DNA of 64,000 nucleotides, taken from Clostridiaceae bacterium. Its GTDB lineage: Bacteria; Bacillota; Clostridia; Saccharofermentanales; Saccharofermentanaceae. The notes below the pieces were generated by a model. The model had not been told where the DNA came from and made no database searches. It saw only the letters and a program-made list of their open reading frames with translations. This document shows positions 1-8,649 of the stretch, in pieces. Where the stretch lies: positions 1 to 64,000 of the forward strand of contig JAAYCT010000033.1 in the NCBI GenBank assembly GCA_012729635.1, read 5' to 3'. Every line of letters begins with the position of its first letter. The stretch's first letter is position 1. The translations under genes were made by a program, and so were the position numbers.

Positions 1-80
1 GATCCTACTAGGAGAAACAGAACTAGTCCTCAAACGGCCTTCAAGACCATTTTCTAACAGGACGTTTGCAAAATCAACCG

Positions 81-104
81 GTCCGGAAAGACAGTTTTCC
101 GGAC
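81..104. other. Stem-loop upstream of clpP
   Basis: A perfect 9-bp inverted repeat (GTCCGGAAA at 81-89 and TTTCCGGAC at 96-104) encloses a 6-nt loop, about 30 nt before the clpP start. It is followed by TTAAAAAG rather than a T-run, so it is not a canonical intrinsic terminator. It may end or process the transcript of an upstream gene that lies outside the window. No CIRCE-like operator is visible in the first 133 bases. Confidence 0.5.
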
Positions 105-133
105 TTAAAAAGAATTATACGAGGAGAAAAGCA

Positions 134-739
134 ATGAACATGGAAAACATCCGATCCAATCTGGTACCGACCGTTATTGAAACAACGAATCGCGGTGAGC
201 GGGCGTATGACATTTTTTCGCGGCTTTTAAAGGAAAGGATTGTCATTCTTTCCGAAGAGGTCAATCATATTACGGCCAGTCTGATTACAGCACAGTTATT
301 GTTTCTTGAGGCCGAGGACCCGGATAAGGATATTCAGTTTTACATCAACAGCCCCGGAGGATCGGTTTCGGACGGTCTGATGATCTTTGACACCATGAAC
401 CACATTAAACCGGACGTTCAGACGATAAGTATGGGGATGTCCGCTTCTATGGGGGCTTTCCTTCTTGCCGCGGGCACGAAGGGCAAACGGTTTATTCTGC
501 CGAACTCGGAGGTCATGATTCATCAGCCTTCAAGCGGAACGCAGGGACAGGCATCGGATATTCTGATTGCAGCGAATCACATCAAACGAACGCGGGAAAG
601 ACTCAATGAGCTTATGGCGAATATGACGGGACAATCGATCGAAACGATAGAAAAAGATATGGACAGGGACAACTGGATGAACGCCGAGGAGGCCGTGAAA
701 TACGGTATCGTCGACCACATAATGAACAAGAGAACGTAA
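134..739 (+). CDS. clpP: ATP-dependent Clp protease proteolytic subunit ClpP
   Basis: This is the serine peptidase chamber of the Clp protease, which degrades proteins unfolded by ClpX or ClpC in the cytoplasm. The 201 aa length is normal for the family. The catalytic triad is recognisable: Ser105 in SASMGAF, His130 in MIHQP, and Asp179 in the MDRDNWM segment. The substrate-strand motif NSPGGSV is also present. The ATG at 134 follows GAGGAG at good spacing. dnaK starts 14 bp downstream with its own ribosome site, so the two are probably co-transcribed. clpP directly before dnaK, without hrcA or grpE in view, is not the usual order in Bacillota. Confidence 0.97.
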   Translation: MNMENIRSNLVPTVIETTNRGERAYDIFSRLLKERIVILSEEVNHITASLITAQLLFLEAEDPDKDIQFYINSPGGSVSDGLMIFDTMNHIKPDVQTISMGMSASMGAFLLAAGTKGKRFILPNSEVMIHQPSSGTQGQASDILIAANHIKRTRERLNELMANMTGQSIETIEKDMDRDNWMNAEEAVKYGIVDHIMNKRT

Positions 740-753
740 CGGAGGATAAAAAT

Positions 754-2589
754 ATGGGAAAAGTAATTGGTATTGATTTAGGAACAACGAACTCGTGCGT
801 AGCGGTCATGGAGGGCGGAGAAGCCGTCGTCATTCCGAATGCGGAGGGAAGCAGAACGACCCCTTCGGTCGTTGCGTTTTCCAAAACCGGTGAGCGCCTG
901 ATCGGTCAGGTGGCCAAGAGACAGGCGGTTACGAACCCCGATCGAACGGTACAGTCTATTAAGAGGGAAATGGGATCCAACTTCAAGGTGAACATTGATG
1001 ATAAACAGTATTCACCGCAGGAGATTTCCGCAATGATTCTCTCCAAACTGAAGAGCGATGCGGAGGCTTATCTGGGTCAGACGGTAACACAAGCGGTGAT
1101 TACCGTACCTGCATACTTCTCGGATTCGCAAAGACAGGCGACCAAGGACGCAGGTAAAATCGCGGGTCTGGACGTGCTTCGAATTATTAATGAGCCGACC
1201 GCGGCCTCGCTCGCTTACGGACTAGACAAGGAATCCGATCAGAAGATTTTGGTTTTTGATCTTGGAGGAGGTACCTTTGACGTTTCGATCCTTGAAATCG
1301 GAGACGGTGTTTTCGAGGTTTTAGCAACAGCGGGTAACAATCGATTGGGCGGAGATGATTTCGACGCGAAAATCGTAGATTATCTGGTGGATGCTTTTAA
1401 GAAGGATCAGGGCGTTGATTTACGCGGCGACAAGATGGCGATGCAAAGACTTCGCGAGGCGGCCGAAAAATCGAAAATCGAACTTTCGGGCGTAACCACC
1501 TCAAATATCAATCTTGCCTATATTACGGCGGATGCAAGTGGTCCGAAGCACATGGATATCACGTTGACGCGCGCTAAATTCGACGAGCTTACACATGATT
1601 TGGTGGAAAAGTCGATGGAGCCTCTTCGCAGAGCGATGTCGGATGCCGGGATGACTCCGAGCGACATTCACAAGATTCTGCTCGTCGGCGGATCGACGAG
1701 AGTGCCGGCCGTTCAGGATGCCGTTAAGAAGTATTTCGGGAAAGAACCCTTTAAGGGGATTAATCCGGATGAATGTGTTGCAATCGGTGCCGCGATTCAG
1801 GCTGCGGTGCTCACCGGTGACGTAAAGGGACTTTTGCTTCTTGACGTTACCCCGCTTTCACTTGGAATTGAAACACAGGGTGGAATTTTCACCAAAATGA
1901 TCGAACGCAACACGACCATTCCGACGAAGAAGAGCCAGACATTCTCTACCGCGGCCGACGGACAGACACAGGTTGATGTACACGTTCTTCAGGGTGAGCG
2001 CGAAATGGCTTCATACAACAAAACGCTCGGGAATTTTATACTGGACGGAATTGCTCCCGCACCTCGCGGAGTCCCTCAGATTGAGGTTACCTTCGACATC
2101 GACGCGAACGGCATCGTTCACGTGTCGGCAAAGGATCTCGGAACGGGTCGTGAGCAAAAGATTACAATCACCGCTTCGACCAACATGACTGAGGATCAGA
2201 TCAAACAGGCAATTAAGGAAGCCGAACTTCACGCTGCGGAAGACTCCAAGCGAAAAGAAGAGGTAGAGGTGAAAAACCACGCCGAAACAGCGGTCTACCA
2301 AACAGAAAAGACCTTGAGTGAGCTGGGCGATAAAGTGGATGCCGCAGATCGTGCGCCCGTTGATGAGGCTCTCGGTAGACTCAAAGAGGCGATCTCCCAA
2401 AACAACCATGAAGAGATGAAAAAAGAGACAGAGGCTGTTCAGCAGGCATTCTACAAAATTAGCGAAAAGCTTTACCAACAGCCGAATGCCGAGCCTCAGC
2501 AAGCACCTCCGAATCCCGATGATTACACCGGGTATCAAAGCTCGGAAGGGGATCAAGAGGGCTTTAAAAACGCCGGGGGCGATTTCTGA
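754..2589 (+). CDS. dnaK: Molecular chaperone DnaK (Hsp70)
   Basis: This is the cytoplasmic Hsp70 chaperone, which binds exposed hydrophobic peptides in an ATP-controlled cycle with DnaJ and GrpE. At 611 aa it has the N-terminal ATPase ([13 protein letters not shown] at the start, phosphate-binding [11 protein letters not shown] near residue 170, [11 protein letters not shown] near 310), the [11 protein letters not shown] linker region and a C-terminal substrate-binding domain with helical lid. The extreme C-terminus ends in a Gln/Gly-rich tail finishing GGDF, not the acidic EEVD-like end of many homologues. The ATG follows GGAGGATAAAAAT. dnaJ lies downstream across a long hairpin. No grpE or hrcA is in the window. 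Confidence 0.98.
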   Translation: MGKVIGIDLGTTNSCVAVMEGGEAVVIPNAEGSRTTPSVVAFSKTGERLIGQVAKRQAVTNPDRTVQSIKREMGSNFKVNIDDKQYSPQEISAMILSKLKSDAEAYLGQTVTQAVITVPAYFSDSQRQATKDAGKIAGLDVLRIINEPTAASLAYGLDKESDQKILVFDLGGGTFDVSILEIGDGVFEVLATAGNNRLGGDDFDAKIVDYLVDAFKKDQGVDLRGDKMAMQRLREAAEKSKIELSGVTTSNINLAYITADASGPKHMDITLTRAKFDELTHDLVEKSMEPLRRAMSDAGMTPSDIHKILLVGGSTRVPAVQDAVKKYFGKEPFKGINPDECVAIGAAIQAAVLTGDVKGLLLLDVTPLSLGIETQGGIFTKMIERNTTIPTKKSQTFSTAADGQTQVDVHVLQGEREMASYNKTLGNFILDGIAPAPRGVPQIEVTFDIDANGIVHVSAKDLGTGREQKITITASTNMTEDQIKQAIKEAELHAAEDSKRKEEVEVKNHAETAVYQTEKTLSELGDKVDAADRAPVDEALGRLKEAISQNNHEEMKKETEAVQQAFYKISEKLYQQPNAEPQQAPPNPDDYTGYQSSEGDQEGFKNAGGDF

Positions 2590-2601
2590 CAACATTTATG
2601 A

Positions 2602-2645
2602 ACGAGCACACGGACACGGAAATCAAGCCGTGTCCGTGTGCTCGT
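2602..2645. other. Perfect 18-bp hairpin between dnaK and dnaJ
   Basis: The arms ACGAGCACACGGACACGG (2602-2619) and CCGTGTCCGTGTGCTCGT (2628-2645) are exact reverse complements around an 8-nt loop. No T-run follows (AGATTCTAATCC), so complete termination is unlikely. A stem this strong inside a chaperone operon would fit mRNA end protection or partial termination that keeps DnaJ below DnaK. That role is inferred; only the hairpin itself is seen. Confidence 0.8.
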
Positions 2646-2678
2646 AGATTCTAATCCCGCATCAAGGAGGGCACGTCT

Positions 2679-3806
2679 TTGGCGGACAAACGCGATTATT
2701 ATGAGGTTCTGGGCGTTGGAAAAAGCGCTTCGGAGGAGGATCTGAAGAGGGCTTATCGAAAACTTGCCAAACAATATCATCCGGACCTTAACCCGAACGA
2801 TAAGGTAGCGGAGGCAAAATTTAAGGAAGCGAACGAGGCATACGCCGTATTGTCGGATGGCGAAAAACGACGTCAGTATGATCAGTTCGGACATGCGGGT
2901 ATGGACGGACAAGGATTTTCCGGGTTCTCCGGTGTGGATATCGATTTGGGTGACCTGTTCGGCTCTTTTTTCGGGGGAGCCTTCGGGGGCGGGGGAAGAA
3001 GAAGAAGCGGTCCGGAAAAGGGGGCCAATCTCAAGTACGGATTGTCGCTGGATTTTATGGAAGCCGCTTTCGGAGTCGATAAAACAATTACCGTCAATAA
3101 AGAGGACATATGCGATGCCTGTAAAGGATCCGGGGCAGCGACGGGATCATCTCCCGAAACATGCCCTTCATGCAAGGGATCCGGTCGGGTGCAACAGCAG
3201 TCTCAAACGCTTTTCGGAATAACAATGGTAACCCGTGATTGCCCTGCCTGTAACGGTACGGGTACCGTGATTCGCAATCCCTGCCCCTCTTGCGGCGGCC
3301 GGGGAAGACGCTCGAAAAAGAAAGATATCAAAATTCATGTTCCGGCCGGCGTGGATACGGGAGATATGCTTCCGATCAAAGGGGAGGGTGAGCCCGGTGA
3401 ACGAGGCGGACCCTACGGCGATCTTTACATTCAATTCAAGGTAAGGTCGCACCCGGTATTTGAGAGAAAAGGAAGCAACACATACTGTGACTTGCCGATA
3501 ACTTTTTCACAGGCGGCATTGGGTGCGGATGTGGAGATTCCGACCATTGACGGAAAAGTCACAACCCGCATTAAAGAAGGAACACAACCGTTTGACACGT
3601 ATACACTTCGCGGAAGGGGCATCCCGTTTAAGAATCGTCCGACATCTCGAGGAGACCACGTATGTCGATTTGTGCTTGAGGTTCCGACCAGTCTTTCGGA
3701 GGAACAAAAGGAGATGCTTCGAAAATTCGAGGGCTCCCTGTCGGATAAGAATTATCAGAAAAGAAACAGCTTTTTCAAGAAAGTAAAGGACTTGTTTGGT
3801 ATCTGA
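2679..3806 (+). CDS. dnaJ: Chaperone protein DnaJ (Hsp40)
   Basis: This is the J-domain co-chaperone that delivers clients to DnaK and stimulates its ATPase. The 375 aa contain, in order, a J domain with HPD (in YHPDLNPND, near residue 35), a Gly/Phe-rich linker (about 70-105), a zinc domain with four CxxCxGxG-type repeats ([32 protein letters not shown], about 145-210) and C-terminal beta-sandwich domains. The start is TTG at 2679, preceded by AAGGAGGGCACGTCT; no better ATG exists in frame. prmA begins one base after its stop. Confidence 0.97.
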   Translation: MADKRDYYEVLGVGKSASEEDLKRAYRKLAKQYHPDLNPNDKVAEAKFKEANEAYAVLSDGEKRRQYDQFGHAGMDGQGFSGFSGVDIDLGDLFGSFFGGAFGGGGRRRSGPEKGANLKYGLSLDFMEAAFGVDKTITVNKEDICDACKGSGAATGSSPETCPSCKGSGRVQQQSQTLFGITMVTRDCPACNGTGTVIRNPCPSCGGRGRRSKKKDIKIHVPAGVDTGDMLPIKGEGEPGERGGPYGDLYIQFKVRSHPVFERKGSNTYCDLPITFSQAALGADVEIPTIDGKVTTRIKEGTQPFDTYTLRGRGIPFKNRPTSRGDHVCRFVLEVPTSLSEEQKEMLRKFEGSLSDKNYQKRNSFFKKVKDLFGI

Positions 3807-3807
3807 T

Positions 3808-4863
3808 GTGAAGTGGGTTTCATTTTCCGTAAAAACGTCGCGGGAGGCATCCGATGCGATCAGCGATATGCTGATCGGCTTCGGTGCCAACGGTGTCAGC
3901 GTCTCGGATCCGAAGGATATTCTGGATATCATCGGCGAGCCGGGATCTCTCGTTTACGCGGATGATGAGTTTCTTTCCTCACTCGGATCCGATGTCGTTA
4001 TAAACGCATATTTCCCGGTCTCGGGAAAGCATATCCGAATCGCAAAACAAAGCGGAAATCCGGGGTGCGTTACTCTCGGAGATGATTTATATTCGTCCAT
4101 TCCCGAAATCAAGATTTCAATTGCAGAGTTTACGGATCGTATTTCGGACCAAATCCTCCGGATCAAGGAATTCCTGCCGGTCGGGAAAGCGGAGATTTCT
4201 TGGGAAATCGTGCGTGAAAAGGACTGGGAAGAAAATTGGAAAAAGGATTATAAGCCGATTCATATCTCGGATCGGATTACGATTTGTCCATCTTGGGAAA
4301 AAGCATCTGCCGTTCAAGGCGAAATGATTGTATATTTGGATCCCGGATCTGCTTTTGGAACCGGTTCTCATGAAACGACTGCCATGTGCTCCGAAATCAT
4401 CGATGGTATCCTTCGAGCCAACGATCGAATACTTGATCTCGGTTGCGGTTCCGGAATTCTTGCAATCATCGCATCAAAGATCGGTGCCGAATGGGTGGAA
4501 GCGATTGATATCGATCCGACTGCAGTGGCAGTGGCGCGAAAGAATATTTCGGATAACGGTGCGGGTGTTATATTGAACGAAGGGGTTCTTTCGGACGCCA
4601 CACGTAATGACTATTCGCTGATTATCGCGAATATTATTGCCAATGTGCTGATTGATCTGAGGGATGATTTTCCAAAATTCATGTGCGAAAATGGGCGGCT
4701 TCTGATTTCCGGCATCATCGACATACAAAAGGAGCGGGTTCTAAATGCCTACAACGACGCCGGGTATGAGCTGTTACGCTCAGTCCATAAGGGCGATTGG
4801 TATTCGTTTTTGTTCAGAAAAGGTCCCGGGCAGAAGCGAGAACAGCATCCCGATAGACCCTGA
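3808..4863 (+). CDS. prmA: Ribosomal protein L11 methyltransferase PrmA
   Basis: This enzyme methylates ribosomal protein L11 using S-adenosylmethionine. A GTG start at 3808 gives MKWVSFSV, which matches the MKW.E start typical of the family; a TTG at 3796 inside dnaJ would add four residues and is less likely. The protein is 351 aa with the class I methyltransferase motif ILDLGCGSGIL and the family motif DPGSAFGTGSHETT. The later IIANIIANVL segment is also typical. The dnaK-dnaJ-prmA order is common in Clostridia. Its last 50 bases overlap mutY on the opposite strand. Confidence 0.95.
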   Translation: MKWVSFSVKTSREASDAISDMLIGFGANGVSVSDPKDILDIIGEPGSLVYADDEFLSSLGSDVVINAYFPVSGKHIRIAKQSGNPGCVTLGDDLYSSIPEIKISIAEFTDRISDQILRIKEFLPVGKAEISWEIVREKDWEENWKKDYKPIHISDRITICPSWEKASAVQGEMIVYLDPGSAFGTGSHETTAMCSEIIDGILRANDRILDLGCGSGILAIIASKIGAEWVEAIDIDPTAVAVARKNISDNGAGVILNEGVLSDATRNDYSLIIANIIANVLIDLRDDFPKFMCENGRLLISGIIDIQKERVLNAYNDAGYELLRSVHKGDWYSFLFRKGPGQKREQHPDRP

Positions 4864-5914
4864 TCGCAGTAGGGAACGGAAGAGATTTCATTTCTTCTGC
4901 GGGAACGAAAAGCCCCTTCGTGTTTTTTTCGGATAAAGGCTTCGGTCCGAGATCGTTATCATACACCAGACGAATCAAATATCCTTTCATATCCCAGATC
5001 AGATGTGAAAACCGATGCTCGGAATCCGGCAATGCTTCGATCGAAAGGATCGATGCATCGTTGAGGACAAATTCGGGCTTTATAGACGTTATCAAGTCCT
5101 CTTTGTCATAGTGGCCCGGAATCATTAAGAATTCATACAGGCCGGCCAGAAGACCGGAAGCGGCCCTCTTTTTGACATAAACCGTATTTCCGTAAAGAAT
5201 CGGACAAATCGTGAAGGCATATCGCTGCAAAGAAGCGGTTTTTTTATTGCCGGGATATAACTCCGGACATCCCTCATGAGCGGCTATACAAAGACTTTCA
5301 AGCGGACATGTTTCACAGGAAGGTGATTTGGGGGTGCAGATTGTCGCTCCCAGGTCCATCACGGCCTCGTTAAAGTCGCCGGGCCGCTTTTCGGAAATCA
5401 TTTTTGATGCAATTACGGCAATCTGTTTTTGTGTTTTTGAAGAGCTCGAAAGTCCGGACAATGCGTGAAGTCTGGATATCACACGGATTAGATTTCCGTC
5501 TATGGAAGGCTCCGGCTTGCCGAATGCCATGGACAGGATCGCAGCGGCGATATAGGGACCGACTCCGGGAATTTTGAGAATATCCTCCTTCCGGAACGGG
5601 AAAATTCCTTGATGCTCGGATACGATATATCGGGCACCGTTTTGAAGATTCGTTGCTCTCGAATAGTAACCGAGCCCTTCCCAAGCTTTCAGCACATTGT
5701 CCTCCGATGCGTGGGCGAGAGCGGAAATAGTCGGGAATTGTTGAATAAATCGGCAAAAATAAGGAATAACCGTGTGGACTCGGGTTTGCTGAAGCATGAC
5801 CTCGGAAACCCATGTCTTATATGCGTTCCGATCCGATCTCCAGGGAAGATCGCGACGATGCAGATCATAATGGTCAAAAAGCAATCTGCGCATCTCTTCG
5901 TAGTAGTATGTCAT
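4814..5914 (-). CDS. mutY: A/G-specific adenine glycosylase MutY
   Basis: This base-excision repair enzyme removes adenine mispaired with 8-oxoguanine. The 366 aa include the catalytic Glu in VSEVMLQQTR (near 38), the helix-hairpin-helix IPGVGPYIAAA, the catalytic Asp in SIDGNLIRV and the [4Fe-4S] cluster ligands C-x6-C-x2-C-x5-C starting at CTPKSPSC. The C-terminal third is a NUDIX-like 8-oxoG recognition domain. Its 3' end runs 50 bp into the coding sequence of convergent prmA, so the two mRNAs are complementary there. Confidence 0.95.
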   Translation of the reverse strand: MTYYYEEMRRLLFDHYDLHRRDLPWRSDRNAYKTWVSEVMLQQTRVHTVIPYFCRFIQQFPTISALAHASEDNVLKAWEGLGYYSRATNLQNGARYIVSEHQGIFPFRKEDILKIPGVGPYIAAAILSMAFGKPEPSIDGNLIRVISRLHALSGLSSSSKTQKQIAVIASKMISEKRPGDFNEAVMDLGATICTPKSPSCETCPLESLCIAAHEGCPELYPGNKKTASLQRYAFTICPILYGNTVYVKKRAASGLLAGLYEFLMIPGHYDKEDLITSIKPEFVLNDASILSIEALPDSEHRFSHLIWDMKGYLIRLVYDNDLGPKPLSEKNTKGLFVPAEEMKSLPFPTAIRVYRDAVLASARDLF

Positions 5915-5944
5915 TTTTTTACCTCGTTACGAAGTATAACATAC

Positions 5945-5973
5945 TTGACAAGAATCACGCCTTGTAGCATACT
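5945..5973 (+). promoter_or_regulatory. Promoter of the trpB2 T-box leader
   Basis: A consensus -35 TTGACA (5945-5950) is followed by a 17-nt spacer and a -10 CATACT (5968-5973). Transcription would start near 5980, just ahead of stem I of the T-box leader. Confidence 0.65.
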
Positions 5974-5979
5974 TCCACC

Positions 5980-6266
5980 TATAAATAATAATAAACCGTT
6001 GATTGGGGATAGTATCTTCCCATTAGGCCGTAACAGAGAGCCTCAGAGGATGGAAATGAGGTACGGAAGGGGAAGGGAATGGGCCCGAGAGGGTAGCCCG
6101 AAAGAGAAGTGTGTACGCTTTTTTGAGTAGGAGCTGACGGGGACTTTGCCCGTTATCAGGGAAGCACGCTGTTGGGCGTGAAGGAGTGGGCCGTTTTTTA
6201 CGGTCAATTTGGGTGGTACCGCAGGCGTTTGACTCTTGTCCCATGTTTGGGATGAGAGTCTTTTTG
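5980..6266 (+). promoter_or_regulatory. T-box leader, Trp specifier (UGG), controlling trpB2
   Basis: All core T-box elements are visible. There is an AGTA S-turn (in GATAGTATC near 6010), the AGAGAG distal motif followed by GGATGGAAA, and the 3' side of stem I reading GGAA-UGG with the probable specifier codon UGG at 6080-6082. The T-box sequence AATTTGGGTGGTACCGC covers 6207-6222, and a terminator stem at 6231-6260 is followed by TTTTTG. CTTCCC pairs with GGGAAG to place the UGG in the specifier loop. Uncharged tRNA-Trp should stabilise the antiterminator and switch on trpB2. The upstream end is set from the promoter and is approximate. Confidence 0.92.
6231..6266 (+). terminator. T-box-controlled intrinsic terminator
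   Basis: GACTCTTGTCCCA (6231-6243) pairs, with G-U wobbles, with TGGGATGAGAGTC (6248-6260) and is followed by TTTTTGTTT. It sits immediately after the T-box sequence and is the default OFF state of the leader. Confidence 0.85.
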
Positions 6267-6348
6267 TTTGCCCCAGAGGATCATCACGGGAAACTGCCCC
6301 CAAAGGGCAAGTCGCCGGTTTTATCAAGCGGCGCTGAAAGGAGAAAAA

Positions 6349-7734
6349 ATGTCACGAAAAGTACCGAAAAGAGTTTTTTTAACCGAGGATCAAATGCCGA
6401 CGAAGTGGTATAACGTACGTGCCGACATGAAGGAACAGCATGACCCCTATATTAACCCGGGAACCATGAAGCCGATTGAGCTTGAGGATCTCCTCCCCGT
6501 ATTCTGTACGGAACTTGCAAAACAGGAGGGAGACTGCCAAACACGATATTTCGATATTCCCGAAGAGATTCTCGATTTTTACAAGATCTATCGTCCTTCG
6601 CCGATCGTTCGTGCGTATGAGTTGGAGAAGGCATTGGATACTCCTGCAAAAATCTACTACAAATTCGAGGGCAACAACACTTCGGGAAGCCACAAACTCA
6701 ATACGGCTGCCGCACAGACCTATTATGCCAAAAAACAAAATCTTAAAGGACTGACAACCGAAACAGGTGCCGGCCAATGGGGAACGGCAATGGCTATGGC
6801 AACCGCTTATTTCGGTCTGGATTTGATCGTTTACATGGTTAAATGCAGCTCCGAGCAGAAGCCCTATCGGAAAGCGGTTATTGAGACATTCGGAGCCCAG
6901 TTGATTCCGTCTCCGTCCGAGACGACGAATGTCGGACGCGAGATATTGAAGAATCACCCGAATACGGGCGGAAGTCTCGGATGTGCCATTTCGGAAGCGG
7001 TCGAAAAGGCCGTGACAACCGAGGGGTACCGATATGTTCTCGGCTCGGTTCTTAACCAGGTTCTTCTTCATCAGTCCATCATCGGAGAAGAATGTAAAAT
7101 GCAGATGGAAATGATTGACGAGTATCCGGACATTGTTATCGGATGTGCCGGCGGCGGATCCAATATGGGCGGCGTGATGGCATCCTTTATGCAGGATAAG
7201 CTGCTCGGAAAGACCAACCCTTATTTCATCGCGGTGGAGCCCGCTTCCTGTCCGACGATGACTCGCGGAAAATATGCGTATGATTTCTGTGACACCGGAC
7301 ATATTACTCCGCTTGCGAAGATGTACACGCTCGGAGCGGATTTCATCCCCTCACCGGATCACGCGGGCGGACTTCGGTATCACGGCATGTCTCCGGTTCT
7401 TTCGAAGCTTTATCACGACGGGTTCCTTGATGAGGCGCGGGCGGTCGTTCAAACGGAGGTTTTTGACGCCGCGGTTCAGTTCGCGAAATATGAAACCATT
7501 TTACCGGCTCCGGAGTCCGCACACGCAATCCTTGCCGCCATTCAAGAGGCCAATAAGTGTAAGGAAAGCGGAGAGGCGAAGACAATCCTGTTTAACTTAA
7601 GCGGGACCGGCAACTTCGACATGGGAGCGTATACCGCATACCGCGAAGGGAAAATGAAGAATTATGTGCCGAGCGACGAAGATCTTGCACAGGGATTTGC
7701 TTCTTTGCCCAAAATTCCCGGAATTCAGGAATAA
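6349..7734 (+). CDS. trpB2: TrpB2-type tryptophan synthase beta chain-like PLP enzyme
   Basis: This PLP-dependent enzyme condenses indole with serine (or phosphoserine) to make tryptophan. Length is 461 aa, in the longer TrpB2 class rather than the ~395 aa TrpB1 that partners TrpA. The PLP lysine lies in SGSHKLNTA (near 115), the phosphate-binding loop is CAGGGSNMGG, and the C-terminal motif is NLSGTGNFDM. The ATG at 6349 follows AAAGGAGAAAAA; an upstream in-frame TTG falls inside the leader and is rejected. No other trp genes adjoin it, so it may work in indole salvage. The Trp T-box supports the Trp assignment independently. Confidence 0.92.
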   Translation: MSRKVPKRVFLTEDQMPTKWYNVRADMKEQHDPYINPGTMKPIELEDLLPVFCTELAKQEGDCQTRYFDIPEEILDFYKIYRPSPIVRAYELEKALDTPAKIYYKFEGNNTSGSHKLNTAAAQTYYAKKQNLKGLTTETGAGQWGTAMAMATAYFGLDLIVYMVKCSSEQKPYRKAVIETFGAQLIPSPSETTNVGREILKNHPNTGGSLGCAISEAVEKAVTTEGYRYVLGSVLNQVLLHQSIIGEECKMQMEMIDEYPDIVIGCAGGGSNMGGVMASFMQDKLLGKTNPYFIAVEPASCPTMTRGKYAYDFCDTGHITPLAKMYTLGADFIPSPDHAGGLRYHGMSPVLSKLYHDGFLDEARAVVQTEVFDAAVQFAKYETILPAPESAHAILAAIQEANKCKESGEAKTILFNLSGTGNFDMGAYTAYREGKMKNYVPSDEDLAQGFASLPKIPGIQE

Positions 7735-7744
7735 TTATTCAGAC

Positions 7745-7782
7745 AAAAAACGCCGTCCGGCGAATACCGGACGGCGTTTTTT
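7745..7782. terminator. Bidirectional intrinsic terminator
   Basis: CGCCGTCCGG (7751-7760) and CCGGACGGCG (7767-7776) form a perfect stem flanked by AAAAAA on the left and TTTTTT on the right. It can therefore end both trpB2 (+) and the convergent AIM24 gene (-). Confidence 0.92.
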
Positions 7783-7798
7783 CTTGTCGGAACAAAAA

Positions 7799-8473
7799 TT
7801 ACTTGGCGGGGATATAGGGAATAATGGTTTTGGCTACGCCGCTGATCGGCATTGTCTGAAGCCAAACACGACCGGGACCGGTTACCTTTGTGAGGAAAAG
7901 GCCTTCGCCGCCGAGGAAAACGTTTTTAATTCCTTTAACGGTCTCAATATCCATCTGGACGCTTGAGTCCATAATCGCTAGATATCCGGTATCAATCAGC
8001 ATGGACTGACCGGCCTGCAAATTATACTCAACAACATGACCGTCGATTTCGACAAAAGCAATCCCCTGACCGGAAAGTTTTTGCATAATGAACCCTTCGC
8101 CGCCGAACAGGCCGGCACCGAATTTCTTCTGAAAATGAACGGACAACTCAACACTGGTCTGAGCTGCGAGAAATGCAGATTTTTGAACAATCATGGGTGC
8201 ATCGGGCTTGATTTCCAGTGCCATGATTTGACCGGGAAAACTCGAAGCAAATGCAATCAATCCCTTGGAGTCCATTGCTGTGAACTTGTTTTGGAAAAGC
8301 GACTCGCCGGAGAACATTCGCCCGAGTGCCTTTCCGACGCCTCCGCCGACGGTTTCCATTTTCATGTTCGGTGACATCCAGCTCATCGATCCCTTTTCGG
8401 TAATCAGAGCCTCGTTCTGCTCGATCTCGCACACCACTACAGGCAAAGGGGTGCCTTTGATTTCGTATTTCAT
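7799..8473 (-). CDS. AIM24 / TIGR00266 family protein
   Basis: The 224 aa protein belongs to the AIM24 family, all-beta proteins of unknown molecular function in bacteria. The sequence is rich in short beta segments with many Gly turns, and the family pattern appears in its FPGQIMALEI, FGGEGFIMQKLSGQG and FLGGEGLFLTKVTGPG segments. No signal peptide or membrane segment is evident. The ATG at 8473 is chosen because AAGGAGGATTTTTT precedes it on the - strand; an upstream start at 8530 would lack a ribosome site. It stands alone, convergent with trpB2. Confidence 0.88.
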   Translation of the reverse strand: MKYEIKGTPLPVVVCEIEQNEALITEKGSMSWMSPNMKMETVGGGVGKALGRMFSGESLFQNKFTAMDSKGLIAFASSFPGQIMALEIKPDAPMIVQKSAFLAAQTSVELSVHFQKKFGAGLFGGEGFIMQKLSGQGIAFVEIDGHVVEYNLQAGQSMLIDTGYLAIMDSSVQMDIETVKGIKNVFLGGEGLFLTKVTGPGRVWLQTMPISGVAKTIIPYIPAK

Positions 8474-8613
8474 AAAAAATCCTCCTTGATAAAATAATCC
8501 GCTTATACATGTCATCATTTTTATAGACACATAATTATTTTACATTTTTTTTGAACGTTTCACAATTATTTCTTGAAATGATTTTTTGGGGGAAGCGGAT
8601 ATGCTTTGTCTGA

Positions 8614-8619
8614 TATAAT
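8614..8619 (+). promoter_or_regulatory. Probable -10 element for rsmE
   Basis: A perfect TATAAT lies 31 bp before the rsmE GTG, in the spacer to the divergent AIM24 gene. No good -35 is seen at 16-18 nt, so the assignment rests on the -10 alone. Confidence 0.4.
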
Positions 8620-8649
8620 TTCAATGTACCATCGAAAAGGGGGAATCTT

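Noticed and set aside
1-133. Open + strand frame running into clpP from base 2
   Set aside because: No start codon is seen inside the window and the clpP ATG with its GAGGAG site fits the family N-terminus. The stretch is probably non-coding leader. A frame-1 stop at 55-57 could end an upstream gene, but the 18 residues are too few to identify.
2011-2595. 194-aa frame on the - strand opposite the end of dnaK
   Set aside because: It mirrors dnaK codon use and has no homologous pattern or ribosome site.
6379-7302. 307-aa frame on the - strand opposite trpB2
   Set aside because: It is a shadow of a strongly coding + strand gene, with no ribosome site, and its sequence has no recognisable family pattern.
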